NCBI RefSeq assembly: GCF_022811645.1
Contig: NZ_CP094534.1
Span: 4,836,001 to 4,900,000 of the forward strand
Origin: Hymenobacter monticola
GTDB lineage: Bacteria; Bacteroidota; Bacteroidia; Cytophagales; Hymenobacteraceae
Length of the DNA: 64,000 nucleotides
Reading direction: 5' to 3'
The notes under the pieces are model-generated. The model worked only from the letters and a program-made list of their open reading frames with translations. It had not been told where the DNA came from and ran no database searches. Made by a program: the position numbers and the translations under genes. Positions 16,071 through 25,900 of this stretch are shown here, in pieces (positions within the stretch are counted from its first letter, which is position 1; every line of letters starts with the position of its first letter).

Positions 16071-16970
16071 TTAGTCATCGTCGTGATGGCGGGTCGGGCC
16101 ACTGGGCTCTAGGTCGTCGTCCTCGTCGTCCTCGTAGCTGTCTTCGCGCAGTCCTTGTGAGCGTTCGGGCCGCAGCCGGCTGGCGAAGCTGCGCGGTTCG
16201 GGTTCGGGCTCCGGGTCGGCGGCCAGGTTGTTGATGCGGCGGCTCATGGCCGGCAACACGCTGGTAGTGAGATACAACAAGGTCAGCAGACTACCCAGGC
16301 TGAAGAGCAGCGTGAAATAGTCGAGCCAATCGTGGCGCGGGGCAGCGCCGGGCGCTTCGGCTACCACGGGCGTGCTGGTGAGGGGCGCTTCCTCGGAGCG
16401 GACGGGCGCCTCTACTTCTTCGCTGCCGGCGTTGGCGGTGGTCAGCGGAGCTGATACGGGTGCCTCGGGCTGGGCTTCGGTTTCGGCGGCTTGGGCGGCG
16501 GGGCCGGCGGGTTGGCCGGAATCGTTGAACTGGGCGCTGGCCTGCTGGATGAGGCGCTGCTCGGCCCGGATGAGGGCCACCCGCTCGTCGCGCGGCAGGT
16601 TGTGAATGAAGAACTCGAAGTTCTTGTCGAGCAGCACCGATTTCAGCTGTTTCTCAAACTCCGCCAGCGTCATGGGTCCGTTGCCGAAGCGGTTTTTGTA
16701 TCGCTCGGCAATGCCGTTGTAATTCATAAACAGCTGCTTGAGCGCAGCATTGGTGCCGAAGCCGTCGAACTGCCGGCGGGCGGCGGCGGTGCGCAGCGTG
16801 AGCGGAAACTTGCCCCGGGTGAACGACTTGTCGTACACCGTTTCCATGGTGCGGAAGTTCAGTTCATCGATGGTTTTGTCGAAGAGGCGCTTGTTGGCCT
16901 GAGCGGGCGTTTCGGCCTGCGCCAGCGGCCCGAGGAGCAGCAGCAAGGCCAGCAAAAGCTGTTTTACCAT
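16071..16970 (-). CDS. Unknown periplasmic protein with C-terminal membrane anchor
   Basis: I do not recognise this 299-residue protein. It has a signal peptide (MVKQLLLALLLLLGPLAQA) and a helical domain of about 25-140 (IDELNFRTMETVYDKS, LKQLFMNYNGIAERYKNRFG). A low-complexity Ala/Pro/Glu linker (about 145-215) follows, then one membrane helix near 220-240 (YFTLLFSLGSLLTLLYL) and a charged Arg/Glu/Asp-rich tail ending HHDDD. The expected topology is a periplasmic head with a cytoplasmic tail. It starts 16 bp from the 16986-17103 repeat, with hemL beyond. Confidence 0.75.
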   Translation of the reverse strand: MVKQLLLALLLLLGPLAQAETPAQANKRLFDKTIDELNFRTMETVYDKSFTRGKFPLTLRTAAARRQFDGFGTNAALKQLFMNYNGIAERYKNRFGNGPMTLAEFEKQLKSVLLDKNFEFFIHNLPRDERVALIRAEQRLIQQASAQFNDSGQPAGPAAQAAETEAQPEAPVSAPLTTANAGSEEVEAPVRSEEAPLTSTPVVAEAPGAAPRHDWLDYFTLLFSLGSLLTLLYLTTSVLPAMSRRINNLAADPEPEPEPRSFASRLRPERSQGLREDSYEDDEDDDLEPSGPTRHHDDD

Positions 16971-16985
16971 GGGGCAAAGTTATGG

Positions 16986-17103
16986 CGCAAGGTTTCGCAA
17001 GGTGAAAAAAGGTTTCGCAAGGTTCGAGCACATGCTCATTATCCTTCGAAAAAAGACGTAGCCGGCCCTTGCGAAACCTCTTTTCACCTTGCGAAACCTT
17101 GCG
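16986..17103. repeat. 37-bp inverted repeat built of GCAAGGTTTC words
   Basis: Arms 16986-17022 and 17067-17103 are reverse complements at 36 of 37 positions. Each arm contains two direct copies of GGTTTCGCAAGG spaced by GTGAAAA. The right arm abuts the hemL stop codon. Confidence 0.85.
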
Positions 17104-18405
17104 CTATGCGGCGCGATGGGCTTCAATCAGCGACTCGCGGCAGGCTTTCAGGTACATTTCCACCAGCTCGTCGGTGATGGCCGTGGATACGAACAGGGCC
17201 TCAAACTGTGAGGGCGCCAGGTAGATGCCGCGCTCCAGCATGGCATGGAAGTAGCGGCCGAACGCGGCCGTATCGCACATCTTGGCGTCGTCGAGGTTGG
17301 TGACGGGCTCGCTGGTGAAAAACAGGCTGAACATGGAGCCCACGCGGTTGACGGTGTAGTTCAGGCCCAGCTCGGCGCCAATCTGGCGGGTGCCGTCGGC
17401 GAGGCGGGCGCTGCTGGCTTCGAGGGCCGTGTAGAGCTCGGGGTGCTCGTGCAGGTAGCGCAGCTGGGCCATGCCCGCGGCCGTGGCCATGGGGTTGCCG
17501 GAGAGCGTGCCGGCCTGGTACACCTTGCCGGCGGGCGCCACGCAGTTCATGATGTCTTCGCGGCCACCGTAGGCGCCCACGGGCAGGCCACCGCCAATGA
17601 TTTTGCCCAGCGTCGTCATGTCGGCCGTGATGCCGTAGAGCTCCTGCGCGCCGCCCGGCGCGAGGCGGAAGCCGGTCATTACCTCATCGAAAATAAGAAC
17701 GATGCCGTGCTCGGTGCACAGGTTGCGCAGGGCTGGCAGGAAGTTTTCGGCCGGGGCCACGAGGCCCATGTTGCCCACCACGGGCTCCAGGATGAGGGCG
17801 GCAATCTGGCCGGGGTTGGCGGCAATGAGGGCTTCGACGGCGGGCAGGTCGTTGTAGGGCGCGGTGAGGGTGTCCTGGGCTACGCCCTGCGTCACGCCGG
17901 CCGAGTCGGGCTCGCCGGCGGTGAGGGCGCCGCTGCCGGCCGCAATCAGGAAGGCGTCGCCGTGGCCGTGGTAGCAGCCTTCAAACTTGATGATTTTGTT
18001 GCGGCCCGTGTAGCCGCGGGCGGCCCGAATGGCCGACATGCAAGCTTCGGTACCCGAGTTCACGAGGCGCACTTTCTCAATGCTGGGCACCATCTTCCGA
18101 ATCAATTCGGCCATCTCTACCTCGCGGTTGGTGGGGGCACCGAAGCTGAGCGAGTGCGGCAGCGCCTCCCGCACGGCATCGAGCACCACCTCGGGGGCGT
18201 GGCCCAGTATCATCGGGCCCCAAGAGTTGATGAAGTCGACGTAGCGGTTGCCGTCCACGTCGGTGAGCCAGGCACCGTGGGCGCTCTGCATGAACACCGG
18301 CGAGCCGCCCACCGAGCGGAAGGCCCGCACCGGGGAGTTGACACCGCCGGGAATAAGGGTTTTGGCGCGTTCGAAGTGGGCAGCGGATGTGGTGAGGTTG
18401 AGCAT
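17104..18405 (-). CDS. hemL: Glutamate-1-semialdehyde 2,1-aminomutase
   Basis: A 433-residue class III aminotransferase-fold enzyme. The PLP lysine is Lys268 in TTLGKIIGGGLPVGAYGG, with IFDEVMTGFR about 40 residues before it. The start (FERAKTLIPGGVNSPVRAF) is diagnostic of HemL. It converts glutamate-1-semialdehyde to 5-aminolevulinate in the C5 route to heme. It is followed on the same strand by the 16071 gene and preceded by the 18537 gene; hairpins separate all three, so co-transcription is uncertain. Confidence 0.96.
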   Translation of the reverse strand: MLNLTTSAAHFERAKTLIPGGVNSPVRAFRSVGGSPVFMQSAHGAWLTDVDGNRYVDFINSWGPMILGHAPEVVLDAVREALPHSLSFGAPTNREVEMAELIRKMVPSIEKVRLVNSGTEACMSAIRAARGYTGRNKIIKFEGCYHGHGDAFLIAAGSGALTAGEPDSAGVTQGVAQDTLTAPYNDLPAVEALIAANPGQIAALILEPVVGNMGLVAPAENFLPALRNLCTEHGIVLIFDEVMTGFRLAPGGAQELYGITADMTTLGKIIGGGLPVGAYGGREDIMNCVAPAGKVYQAGTLSGNPMATAAGMAQLRYLHEHPELYTALEASSARLADGTRQIGAELGLNYTVNRVGSMFSLFFTSEPVTNLDDAKMCDTAAFGRYFHAMLERGIYLAPSQFEALFVSTAITDELVEMYLKACRESLIEAHRAA

Positions 18406-18413
18406 CTAAATAA

Positions 18414-18531
18414 GGGGTGAGTTTTGAATGTTGAGGGTTGAGTTTAGAAGGACGAGTTTGAAAGCGGAGTGAAGGCGGGCACAGCCGTAACCGGCCGCAA
18501 AACTCAACCCTCAACATTCAAAACTCAACCC
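18414..18531. repeat. Inverted repeat, family C (TTGAATGTTGAGGGTTGA)
   Basis: Arms 18414-18445 and 18500-18531 are reverse complements at 31 of 32 positions and contain TTGAATGTTGAGGGTTGA. The same word forms the arms of the repeat at 31788-31852. It occupies the whole spacer between the 18537 gene and hemL. Confidence 0.9.
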
Positions 18532-18536
18532 TTCAA

Positions 18537-20288
18537 TCACCGCAGCACCTGCAGCTCCAGGTTGCTGAGCTTCACGATGGGCACCACCTGGTTGTCGTGG
18601 GCGCCATTGGCGTAGTTTATGCCGTCGAAGATGGCGCCGGACGTGAGGCCGGCGCTGGATAGGCTGGTCTGAAAAGCGGGGCCGTACTGGAACAGCGCGG
18701 TGCCGAAATACATCAGCAGCTCAAAGCCCTGGCTGGCAAAAAGGGACGGCGGTAGGTGCTGCTTTTGCAAGTAAAGCTGCCGGAACCGACGGAAACCTGG
18801 GCCTTGCTCGTCGTAGTACTTGGGCTGGATGAAGTACACGCCCGGCGCCCCGAGCTGCGACACGTCGAGGCGCGGGTTGTCGAGCCAGGAGCCGGGGGCC
18901 AGCAGCGGTACGCGCGTGGCGGCGGGCTGCTGCTGCCACTGCGTGAAAGTGTAGGGCCCGAGCCGGCGGTTGTCGGAAAACACCATCAGGTGGCTGGCGT
19001 TGGGCAGGTCGAGGGCAGCAAAGGCCGTGCTCAGGCTTTCGTCCACGTCGGGATTGAAGCGGCGGAGCAGGCCGATTCTGCCGCCCTGGGTTTCGTACTC
19101 GGTCTTGTAATTATTGGCAAAGGCGGCGTCGTCTTTGCTGTCTTCGTGCAGCAGCACGCCGGGCTTTCCGCCGCCAAACGACGTGAGCGCAAACTGCGCG
19201 GCCACCCGCCCCTGGGTGGCGGTGCTGGGCGAAAACAAGTAGTGCCAGGGGTTGTCGACCACCAAATCGCCGTCTTGCGAAAGTGGATTTACGCACACAA
19301 TCTGGTGCTCGCGGGCGTAGCGGCCCAGCAGCTTGGCCCCCGACTTGTATATCGGCCCGATAAGCAAATCCATGCCCGCCAGCTCGGGCAGGGCCAGCAC
19401 CTGCTTCAGGGTCAGGGTGTCGGCACCGGTGTCGTAGGCATAAAGCTGAAGCGGCCGGCCGGCGCGCTGCAGGCTGTCCTGGGCCAGGCGCAGGCCGGCG
19501 TAGAGGTCGGTTACAAACTGGTTTTTGCGCACCGTCTGCCAGCTGGGGTCGCTGAGTTCGAAGGGCAGCAGCACGGCCACGTTGTAGCTGCTTTTCTTGG
19601 CAACGGTGCGCGGGCGTGGCGTGTAGCGGCTGCGGTCGAGGCTGAATTTGGTGATGAGGTCGTTGAGCTGGCCCTGGTCGGCCTCGGTGTAGGCACCGCC
19701 GAACACCAGGCGGTCGGCATAGGCGCGGCCCAGGGTGGCGTCGTCGGGGTAGCGGCGCAGGTTGCGCAGCCAGGTGTTGCGCTCCTTGATGCGCGGCAGG
19801 TAGGTGGCCTTCATGGCCTCGCGCTCGGGCCCAAACTTGCCGGCGGGCAGCAGTGACAAGGTTTTCAGGGCCGTGTCGTAGTCTTCCTGCTCGAAGGAAA
19901 CCTGGCCTTGCAGCAGCAGCGCGTCGGGCAGGTTGGGGTAAGTGGGGTACTCGGTGCGCAGCAGGTTAAGCAGCTGCTCGGCCTCGGGCCACTGCTTGAG
20001 GCGGGCGGCAGCCACGGCGGCCAGGTAGGCGGCATCGGCCCCGCGAGCGAAGCGGGCGGTGGGCTGGGCCAGCGGCTCCAGCTGGGCCAGGGCAGCGGCG
20101 TAATTGCCCTGGTCGAGCTGGGCTTTGGCGGTGCGGTAGCGCGCGGCCGGGTCGGCGGCGGGGGCAGCGGGACGCGGGGCGGCGGGGCGGGGTTTGGCCG
20201 GCGTCTGGGCCAGGGCGGGTGCGCTCAGCAGCAGGCCGGCCACCAGCCACTTAAAGGAAGTATGCCGCGTAAAAGGAAATAACATCAA
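18537..20288 (-). CDS. Periplasmic TPR plus type 1 periplasmic-binding-fold protein
   Basis: A 583-residue secreted protein. It has a signal peptide (about 1-28, ending APALAQ) and an Ala/Pro-rich linker. TPR-like helices span about 45-175 (AKAQLDQGNYAAALAQLEPL; LLNLLRTEYPTYPNLPDALL). A Peripla_BP_6-type domain spans about 230-560 (YNVAVLLPFELSDPSWQTV; MDLLIGPIYKSGAKLLGRYA). The plan resembles LpoA/amino-acid ABC-type sensors without a transporter nearby. No LysM domain is seen. The ligand is unknown; a role in envelope or peptidoglycan sensing is a guess from the LpoA resemblance. A TAATTTTG element lies at 20324-20331. Confidence 0.8.
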   Translation of the reverse strand: MMLFPFTRHTSFKWLVAGLLLSAPALAQTPAKPRPAAPRPAAPAADPAARYRTAKAQLDQGNYAAALAQLEPLAQPTARFARGADAAYLAAVAAARLKQWPEAEQLLNLLRTEYPTYPNLPDALLLQGQVSFEQEDYDTALKTLSLLPAGKFGPEREAMKATYLPRIKERNTWLRNLRRYPDDATLGRAYADRLVFGGAYTEADQGQLNDLITKFSLDRSRYTPRPRTVAKKSSYNVAVLLPFELSDPSWQTVRKNQFVTDLYAGLRLAQDSLQRAGRPLQLYAYDTGADTLTLKQVLALPELAGMDLLIGPIYKSGAKLLGRYAREHQIVCVNPLSQDGDLVVDNPWHYLFSPSTATQGRVAAQFALTSFGGGKPGVLLHEDSKDDAAFANNYKTEYETQGGRIGLLRRFNPDVDESLSTAFAALDLPNASHLMVFSDNRRLGPYTFTQWQQQPAATRVPLLAPGSWLDNPRLDVSQLGAPGVYFIQPKYYDEQGPGFRRFRQLYLQKQHLPPSLFASQGFELLMYFGTALFQYGPAFQTSLSSAGLTSGAIFDGINYANGAHDNQVVPIVKLSNLELQVLR

Positions 20289-20323
20289 GCCAGGGAAAGC
20301 GCTTTCTTACAGGGAAAGCAACG

Positions 20324-20331
20324 CAAAATTA
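20324..20331 (-). promoter_or_regulatory. TAnnTTTG promoter element for the 18537 gene
   Basis: TAATTTTG on the minus strand lies 35 nt upstream of the start at 20288, giving a predicted leader of about 30 nt. Confidence 0.45.
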
Positions 20332-20418
20332 GCCACAAAAGCGGGCGTCCGGCCCGATGCAGCACCGCGGCCTATACGCAACCCCGGGCCCGGGGCGTTA
20401 TCTTTCCTCTCCTAACCC

Positions 20419-21108
20419 TTGCCGCCTGCCGTGTTGCTCACCTCCGCCCTCCCCCTCTCGCGCACCCGCCTCACGCTCATGTTCGTGCTGGCCGCCTCGC
20501 TCACGCTCAGCTTCCTGCTGGTAGTGGGCCGCGTGGTCATGACGGGGCACCTCACTTTCCTGTTCCTGCTCTGGAATCTGTTCCTGGCCGTTATACCATT
20601 CGCTTTGAGCACTTTGCTGGGCATTTCCAAGGGCCCGCTGCAAACGCGCATGCTGGTGCCGGTTGGCGCGGCGTGGCTGCTCTTTTTCCCCAACGCGCCC
20701 TACATCCTCACCGACCTGTTCCACCTAGACTCGCGCCCCGGTGTGCCGCTGTGGTACGATTTGGCCCTCATTCTGACCTGCGCCTGGAACGGTCTGATGC
20801 TGGCCTACGCCTCGCTGTCGGACATGCAGCGTCTGGTGCAGGAGCGGCTGGGCTTCTGGGCGGGCTGGGGGTTTGCCACGGTAGCGCTGCTGCTCAGCAG
20901 CTTCGGCATCTACCTGGGCCGCTATCTGCGCTTCAACTCCTGGGACGTGCTAACCAACCCGCTCACGCTGTTCTACGACATCGTGAACCGCATTCTGCAC
21001 CCCTTCTCCTTTCCGGGTACCTGGGGCGTGACGTTGGTTTTCGGGCTGTTCTTGCTGGTGGGCTACGGCACGGTGCGGCTGCTGGGCCGGGCGCAGGCCG
21101 AATCATAG
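20419..21108 (+). CDS. DUF1361 membrane protein
   Basis: A 229-residue integral membrane protein with about six hydrophobic segments. DUF1361 landmarks are present: LFFPNAPYILTDLFHL near 88-103, WYDLALI near 112, and SSFGIYLGRYLRFNSWDV near 159-176. The function of the family is unknown. The start is uncertain between TTG 20419, GTG 20431 and ATG 20479. A TATCTTTC box at about 20399 favours one of the first two. The 3' end overlaps the convergent gene at 21103 by 6 bp. Confidence 0.85.
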   Translation: MPPAVLLTSALPLSRTRLTLMFVLAASLTLSFLLVVGRVVMTGHLTFLFLLWNLFLAVIPFALSTLLGISKGPLQTRMLVPVGAAWLLFFPNAPYILTDLFHLDSRPGVPLWYDLALILTCAWNGLMLAYASLSDMQRLVQERLGFWAGWGFATVALLLSSFGIYLGRYLRFNSWDVLTNPLTLFYDIVNRILHPFSFPGTWGVTLVFGLFLLVGYGTVRLLGRAQAES

Positions 21109-21573
21109 CTTCTTAAAATGGGAGAAAAGCGGGTCTTTATGAGCCATTCTAATACCTGACCCATCTTTTCTGACAATTACTGCCCGTCCAGGCAAATCAG
21201 ATTGACGCTGCCTTGAAGTCAAGCCTTCCGGTTTTACTCGCGTTGACAAAAAGCCAACATCCCAGTTGTCCTCATCTTCACTCAGGCAAAATGCTTTAGG
21301 ATGAAGGGTGTTATGTCTTCGAGAAAGCATCACATCCAGCTTTTTCTCAAGGCCATCGAACAGCTCATAACTCAATTTGGACTTATCTGCAGGCGTTGAT
21401 GTGTAGCCGTTTTCTTTGATGAACTCCTCCGCCTGAATTATCGCCTGTGCTTTAGTCACACCATTCTGTGATTGCAGGCCAAAGGAATTAACTGCTAATC
21501 CCGCAACAATTGCGAAAGGAATTATAAAGGCTGGGATAGCCTTGAGCATTATTGGGTTGGCCATTATAATCAA
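21103..21573 (-). CDS. Hypothetical membrane-anchored protein, low GC
   Basis: A 156-residue protein I do not recognise. There is a single N-terminal hydrophobic segment (AIPAFIIPFAIVAGLAVNSF, about 12-31), probably an uncleaved anchor. A soluble domain follows (KAQAIIQAEEFIKENGYTST; VDLP-like turn; AVIVRKDGSGIRMAHKDPLF). GC content is clearly lower than in its neighbours, and it ends inside the convergent DUF1361 gene, so recent arrival is possible. The start could also be one of the next two Met codons. Confidence 0.65.
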   Translation of the reverse strand: MIIMANPIMLKAIPAFIIPFAIVAGLAVNSFGLQSQNGVTKAQAIIQAEEFIKENGYTSTPADKSKLSYELFDGLEKKLDVMLSRRHNTLHPKAFCLSEDEDNWDVGFLSTRVKPEGLTSRQRQSDLPGRAVIVRKDGSGIRMAHKDPLFSHFKKL

Positions 21574-21655
21574 GTTGCATTATAGACTCCCACAACGAAT
21601 TACGAAGCTGCCAATTTAGCCTCGTGCGTCAATAGATATAACTCAATAATTTGTT

Positions 21656-22171
21656 CTATCTACCTTCCCTCACTACCGTCCACCAATACCATAGGCCCGA
21701 CGGCCCCAGCAACAACCCCAGCGAAACAGGCAGCGACCACATCCCCAGCTCCGCGGCTCGCCCGGCAGCCACTTGCCCCGTTTCATGCAGCATCTGCAGA
21801 AACACCAGCACCAGTCCGATTCTGAAACCGCGGGGCACCCGGATGGCACCGCGGTATTGGCCAAGCGCATTGGCCGGCGTGATGGTGACGGAATAATTCA
21901 GCTTGTGCGGGGATTTGTTCACGGCGTTAGTTACCGCCGTCATAGCCGCAAACAAAGCGGTGGCCACCAGCGCCATTGCCACCAGGGTGCCCTTTTCGCC
22001 GTAGCGGTCGGGTTGGCCTGCGCCGTTGAAGTGGACGGGGATGGTATCGGGCAAATAGATGAAGTACCACATAGTCAAGGCCCACAGCAGGGCCAGCGCG
22101 CCCCAGGCGGTTAGGTCGGCAGCGCGTTCGGCTGCCGTTGGGGGCACTGCAATTTTTGGTCTGCTTTCCAT
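21656..22171 (-). CDS. DUF1648/SdpI-like membrane protein
   Basis: A 171-residue membrane protein. DUF1648 is recognisable at about 40-60 (YLPDTIPVHFNGAGQPDRYG), right after the first membrane helix, followed by two or three more helices. In Bacillus, SdpI carries this domain and gives immunity to the SdpC toxin, but many DUF1648 proteins have no known role and no toxin gene is adjacent. Confidence 0.8.
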   Translation of the reverse strand: MESRPKIAVPPTAAERAADLTAWGALALLWALTMWYFIYLPDTIPVHFNGAGQPDRYGEKGTLVAMALVATALFAAMTAVTNAVNKSPHKLNYSVTITPANALGQYRGAIRVPRGFRIGLVLVFLQMLHETGQVAAGRAAELGMWSLPVSLGLLLGPSGLWYWWTVVREGR

Positions 22172-22261
22172 GCGGCAGTGGGGATGGTGGCTGCGGTTGT
22201 ATCGGCTGTTTTATCGCCACTAGTAATCAGGCGTTACCAAACGGCCGCTACCAACACGGCC

Positions 22262-22681
22262 TCAATCAGCAAGGAGGCGCAGCGTTTTCTCATCCCGGGA
22301 GCCGCCATAAAACTTATCCAGCACCTGCTGGAAAACCGACGGCGCGTCAGGCAATGCCGCAAACAGCGTCATCGAAGATTTGAGCTTCATGTCATCGGGG
22401 CTGCCGAAAATGGCGTAGGCGTCGTTCGATTTCAAGCCCAGCAGCGCGGCGCTGATTTCCCGCAGCCGCTGGCCCAGCACCGGGTGCGCGGCGTATGCCT
22501 CGGCCTCTTGCTGGTCTTTTATGGCAAAGAAGCGAGCGGTTTCGCTCAGCCCCAGTCCCTGGATTTGGGGGAAGACGTACCACATCCAGTGGGTGCGTTT
22601 GCGACCATTCTTAATTTCAGCCAAGGCGTCGTGGTAGTTGCTGGCTTGTGCGTCGAGGAATCGGGCTAAGGGATTGTTCAT
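22262..22681 (-). CDS. DUF1810 family protein
   Basis: A 139-residue cytosolic protein with the DUF1810 core (RFLDAQASNYHDALAEIKNG; RTHWMWYVFPQIQGLGLS; AYAAHPVLGQRLREI). The family is widespread and related to the YgfB/calpastatin-named group; no function is established. Its ATG overlaps the stop of a 40-codon frame upstream (22678-22800) by ATGA, suggesting translational coupling. Confidence 0.9.
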   Translation of the reverse strand: MNNPLARFLDAQASNYHDALAEIKNGRKRTHWMWYVFPQIQGLGLSETARFFAIKDQQEAEAYAAHPVLGQRLREISAALLGLKSNDAYAIFGSPDDMKLKSSMTLFAALPDAPSVFQQVLDKFYGGSRDEKTLRLLAD

Positions 22682-22800
22682 GCTGTTTCGTTGGAGTCAT
22701 CTGGCGGTTCAAAACTGGTACGGATAATAAACGGCAAGAAGCCAGCATCAATCGAAACCAGTGTTTCATCCGTGGCTTTGGGCAGGTTACGCGAGGTCAT
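22678..22800 (-). CDS. Possible 40-aa leader protein coupled to the DUF1810 gene
   Basis: A short frame from ATG at 22800 encodes 40 residues (starts MTSRNLPKATDETL, contains LPFIIRTSFEPPDD). It ends in a TGA that shares ATGA with the DUF1810 start. Codon use looks like a coding gene. It may be a real small protein, a leader, or the residue of a decayed gene. It begins at the edge of an inverted repeat (TTAAACGACG at 22800-22809 with 22891-22900). Confidence 0.35.
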   Translation of the reverse strand: MTSRNLPKATDETLVSIDAGFLPFIIRTSFEPPDDSNETA

Positions 22801-22900
22801 TAAACGACGGACGGGGCCTGTCCCGGCTTATCGGTGATTGTAATCATTGCAATGGCGCCAACTTCCGGACGGAGGCCGGCCCCGCCCCTGCGTCGTTTAA
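22800..22900. repeat. Inverted repeat with 10-bp ends (TTAAACGACG)
   Basis: TTAAACGACG (22800-22809) pairs with CGTCGTTTAA (22891-22900), with further GGGGCC/GGCCCC pairing inside. It lies in the divergent region between the DUF1810 unit and the M1 peptidase gene. Confidence 0.6.
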
Positions 22901-22970
22901 CGACGCCCAGCCAACCACTCCCCCACACGCGCCGTAGCTTCGTGCCTGCTAAAAGACGCCCTTCGCTCGC

Positions 22971-25900
22971 ATGAACAAACTCCTACCGCTCGGCCTGCTG
23001 GCCCTACTGCCTGGCCTGGCCCTGGCCCAACGCCCCGCCAAGTCCAAAACCAAGCCGGCCGCGCTGCCCAAAGCTGCCACTGGCCCCTATTTCCAGCAGG
23101 AAGTCAATTATTCCATCGATGTGAAGCTGGATGATAAAACCCACCAGCTGCGCGGCCGCGAGGAACTGACCTACCTCAACAACTCGCCCCAGGCCCTCAC
23201 CTTCATTTGGTTCCACCTCTGGCCCAACGCCTACCGCGACAACAACACCGCCTTCGGCCGCGAGCAGAAGCGGCAGGGCAGCCGCAAGTTTCTGTTTGCC
23301 AAGCCCGACGAGCGGGGCTTTATCGACAGCCTCGCCTTTCAGGTGAACGGGCAGCCGGCCAAGCTCGAATTCGACCCCGAAAACCCCGACATTGCCAAGC
23401 TGCTGCTGCCACAGGCGCTGGCGCCGGGCGCCACGGCCACCATTGCCACGCCGTTTCGGGTGAAGGTGCCGGGCTCGTTTTCGCGGATGGGGCACGTAGG
23501 GCAGAGCTACCAGATTTCGCAGTGGTACCCCAAGCCGGCGGTGCTGGACCGGCGCGGCTGGCACCCCATCCCCTACCTCAGTCAGGGCGAGTTTTACTCC
23601 GAGTACGGCTCGTTTGACGTGAGCATCACCCTGCCCAGCAACTACACCGTGGGCGCCACCGGCGTGCTGCAAAACCCCGACGAGCAGGCCCGGATGGCCG
23701 GCCTGGCCGCGGCCACGGCCGCTAAGAAAACGGCCGACGACTTCGGCAAGGACCTGGCTTTCCCGGCCTCGGCGCCCACCACCAAAACCCTGCGCTACAA
23801 GCAAGACCGGGTGCACGACTTCGCCTGGTTTGCCGACAAGCGCTTCAACGTGTTGCGCGACTCCGTGCAGCTGCCCTCGGGCCGCGTGGTGACGTCGTGG
23901 GTGCTTTTTACCAACCGGCAGGCCGAGCGGTGGATTAAGGGCCTGCAGGAAGTGAATGACGCCCTCACCAACTACTCGAAATGGGTGGGCGAATATCCCT
24001 ACGCCAGCGCCACAGCCGTGGACGGTGCCCTGACGGCCGGCTCCGGCATGGAGTACCCCATGGTGACCGTGACCGAGCCCGACGCCATTGTGCACGAGGT
24101 GGGCCACAACTGGTTCTACGGCATTCTGGGCTCGAATGAGCGGGACTTTCCGTGGATGGACGAGGGCATGAACACCTACGTGCAGACCCGCGTGGAGGAA
24201 CTCACCAACCCGCAGGCCAGCATGTTGGCCGACCTCCAGAAAATCAAGCCCGTGGCCAACGCCTTCGGGCTCGAAAACCTGCCGGGCCCGGCCCTGAGCA
24301 TGCTGCCCTACCAGATGCTGGCCACCCGCGGCCTGGCCCAGCCGGTGCAGGGCCCCACCTCGGCCGACTACACCCAAATAAACTACGCGGCCACTGTGTA
24401 CTACAAAACGGCCGTGGCCATGAAATACCTGGCCGGCTACTTGGGCCAGGAGAAATTCGACGCCGCCATGCACCTCTACTACACGCGCTGGCAGTTCAAG
24501 CACCCCTACCCCGAAGACATGCAGGCCATGTTTGAGGAAAGCACGGGGCAAAAGCTGGGCTGGTTTTTCCGCGACTTCCTGACCACCGCCCAGCCCTACG
24601 AGGCCGACCTAAGCGCTGTGGCCGTGTTCAACGACGTGGTGAAGGTGCTGGTGCGCACCGAATCGGAAAAGCCGTGGTCGGTGCCCGTGTCCACGGTCGA
24701 CGCCCAAAATAACATCCTCGAAACCCTCTGGACCACGCCCTTCGGCAACACCGACCCCAACGCCGACGAGGAAGTAACCAGCCAGCTCAATTTCAAGCGC
24801 GACAACGCGGTGGCCGTGGTGGTCGACGCCGGCTACCTGGCCCCGCAGCTGAATCGTCGCAACGACCGGCTGCGCCTCGAAAACGGCCCGCGCGACCGGT
24901 CGGAGCCCATTCGCCTGCGCCCGCTGTTCAGTGTGGAGCGCTGGGACAAGGCCACCGTGAACTGGCTGCCCGTGGTGGGGGCCAACACTTCCGATAAGTT
25001 CATGCTTGGGGCTGCCTTCTACAATAGCCTCATTGCACCCAAAAAGCTGCAGTACCTGGCCATGCCCATGTACAGCTTCAACCGCAACGAGCTCAACGGC
25101 ATCGGCCGCCTGCAGCTGAACTCGCGGCCCCAGCGCGGCGCCCGGCAGTTCATCACGGCCCTCACCGTGCAGCGCTTCGAGCGCTATTTCAAGACCGAGC
25201 CCAGCTTCACCTTCGTGCTGCCGCACCGCATCGGCTACCTGCCGCAGCACCAGATTCAGGTGGCGTTTACGTCCGTAACGGACCAGGACCGCAACCGCAC
25301 CAGCAGCATCACCACGGGCGAATACTCGGTGCGTCACGACAACGCCATCAACAGCTGGTCGGCCAACGTGGAGCTCAACCACCTGCTGGGCAACGCCAGC
25401 GAAAGCAACGACCGCGGCGCCATATTGCTGCGGGCCTCGGCGTCGTTGCAACACTTTTATGCGACAAACAAGCGCTTACAGCTTCGCCTCTTCGGCGGCC
25501 GCTTCCTGCAAAGCAGCACCAGCACCGGCTTCGTGCTGGGCCTGAGCGGCAGCCCCGACTACCGCCGCCAAACCGCCTTCCTCGACCGCCAGCAGATTTC
25601 GCACACCGTCACCGCCCAGCTGCACCAAACCGACAACCGCGACGGCGCCTTCAAGGCCTTCCTGCCCGTGTCCAGCCAGCGCTGGCTCAGCGCCCTCAAT
25701 GCCCAGATTGACGTGCCCGGCCTCCCGCTGGCCGTATTCGGCGACCTCGGCGCCACCAGCGAAACACAGTTTCTGGCCGGCCGCAGCACCTCGCAGCGCC
25801 TGTTCTACGACGCCGGTTTCACGCTGCCGGTGGTGCGCAGCATCTTCGAGATTTACGTGCCCGTGGCCGGCTCGCAGTTCAACAACGGCCTGCCCGGCAG

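Noticed and set aside
21656..22171. Toxin-immunity locus based on the SdpI-like protein
   Set aside because: Only the DUF1648 segment supports it; no SdpC- or SdpAB-like genes or small secreted toxin lie nearby.
23004..24551. 515-codon minus-strand frame opposite the M1 peptidase
   Set aside because: It lies wholly inside a gene with a confirmed zinc site; its composition (Val/Gly/His-rich) is typical of antisense shadows.
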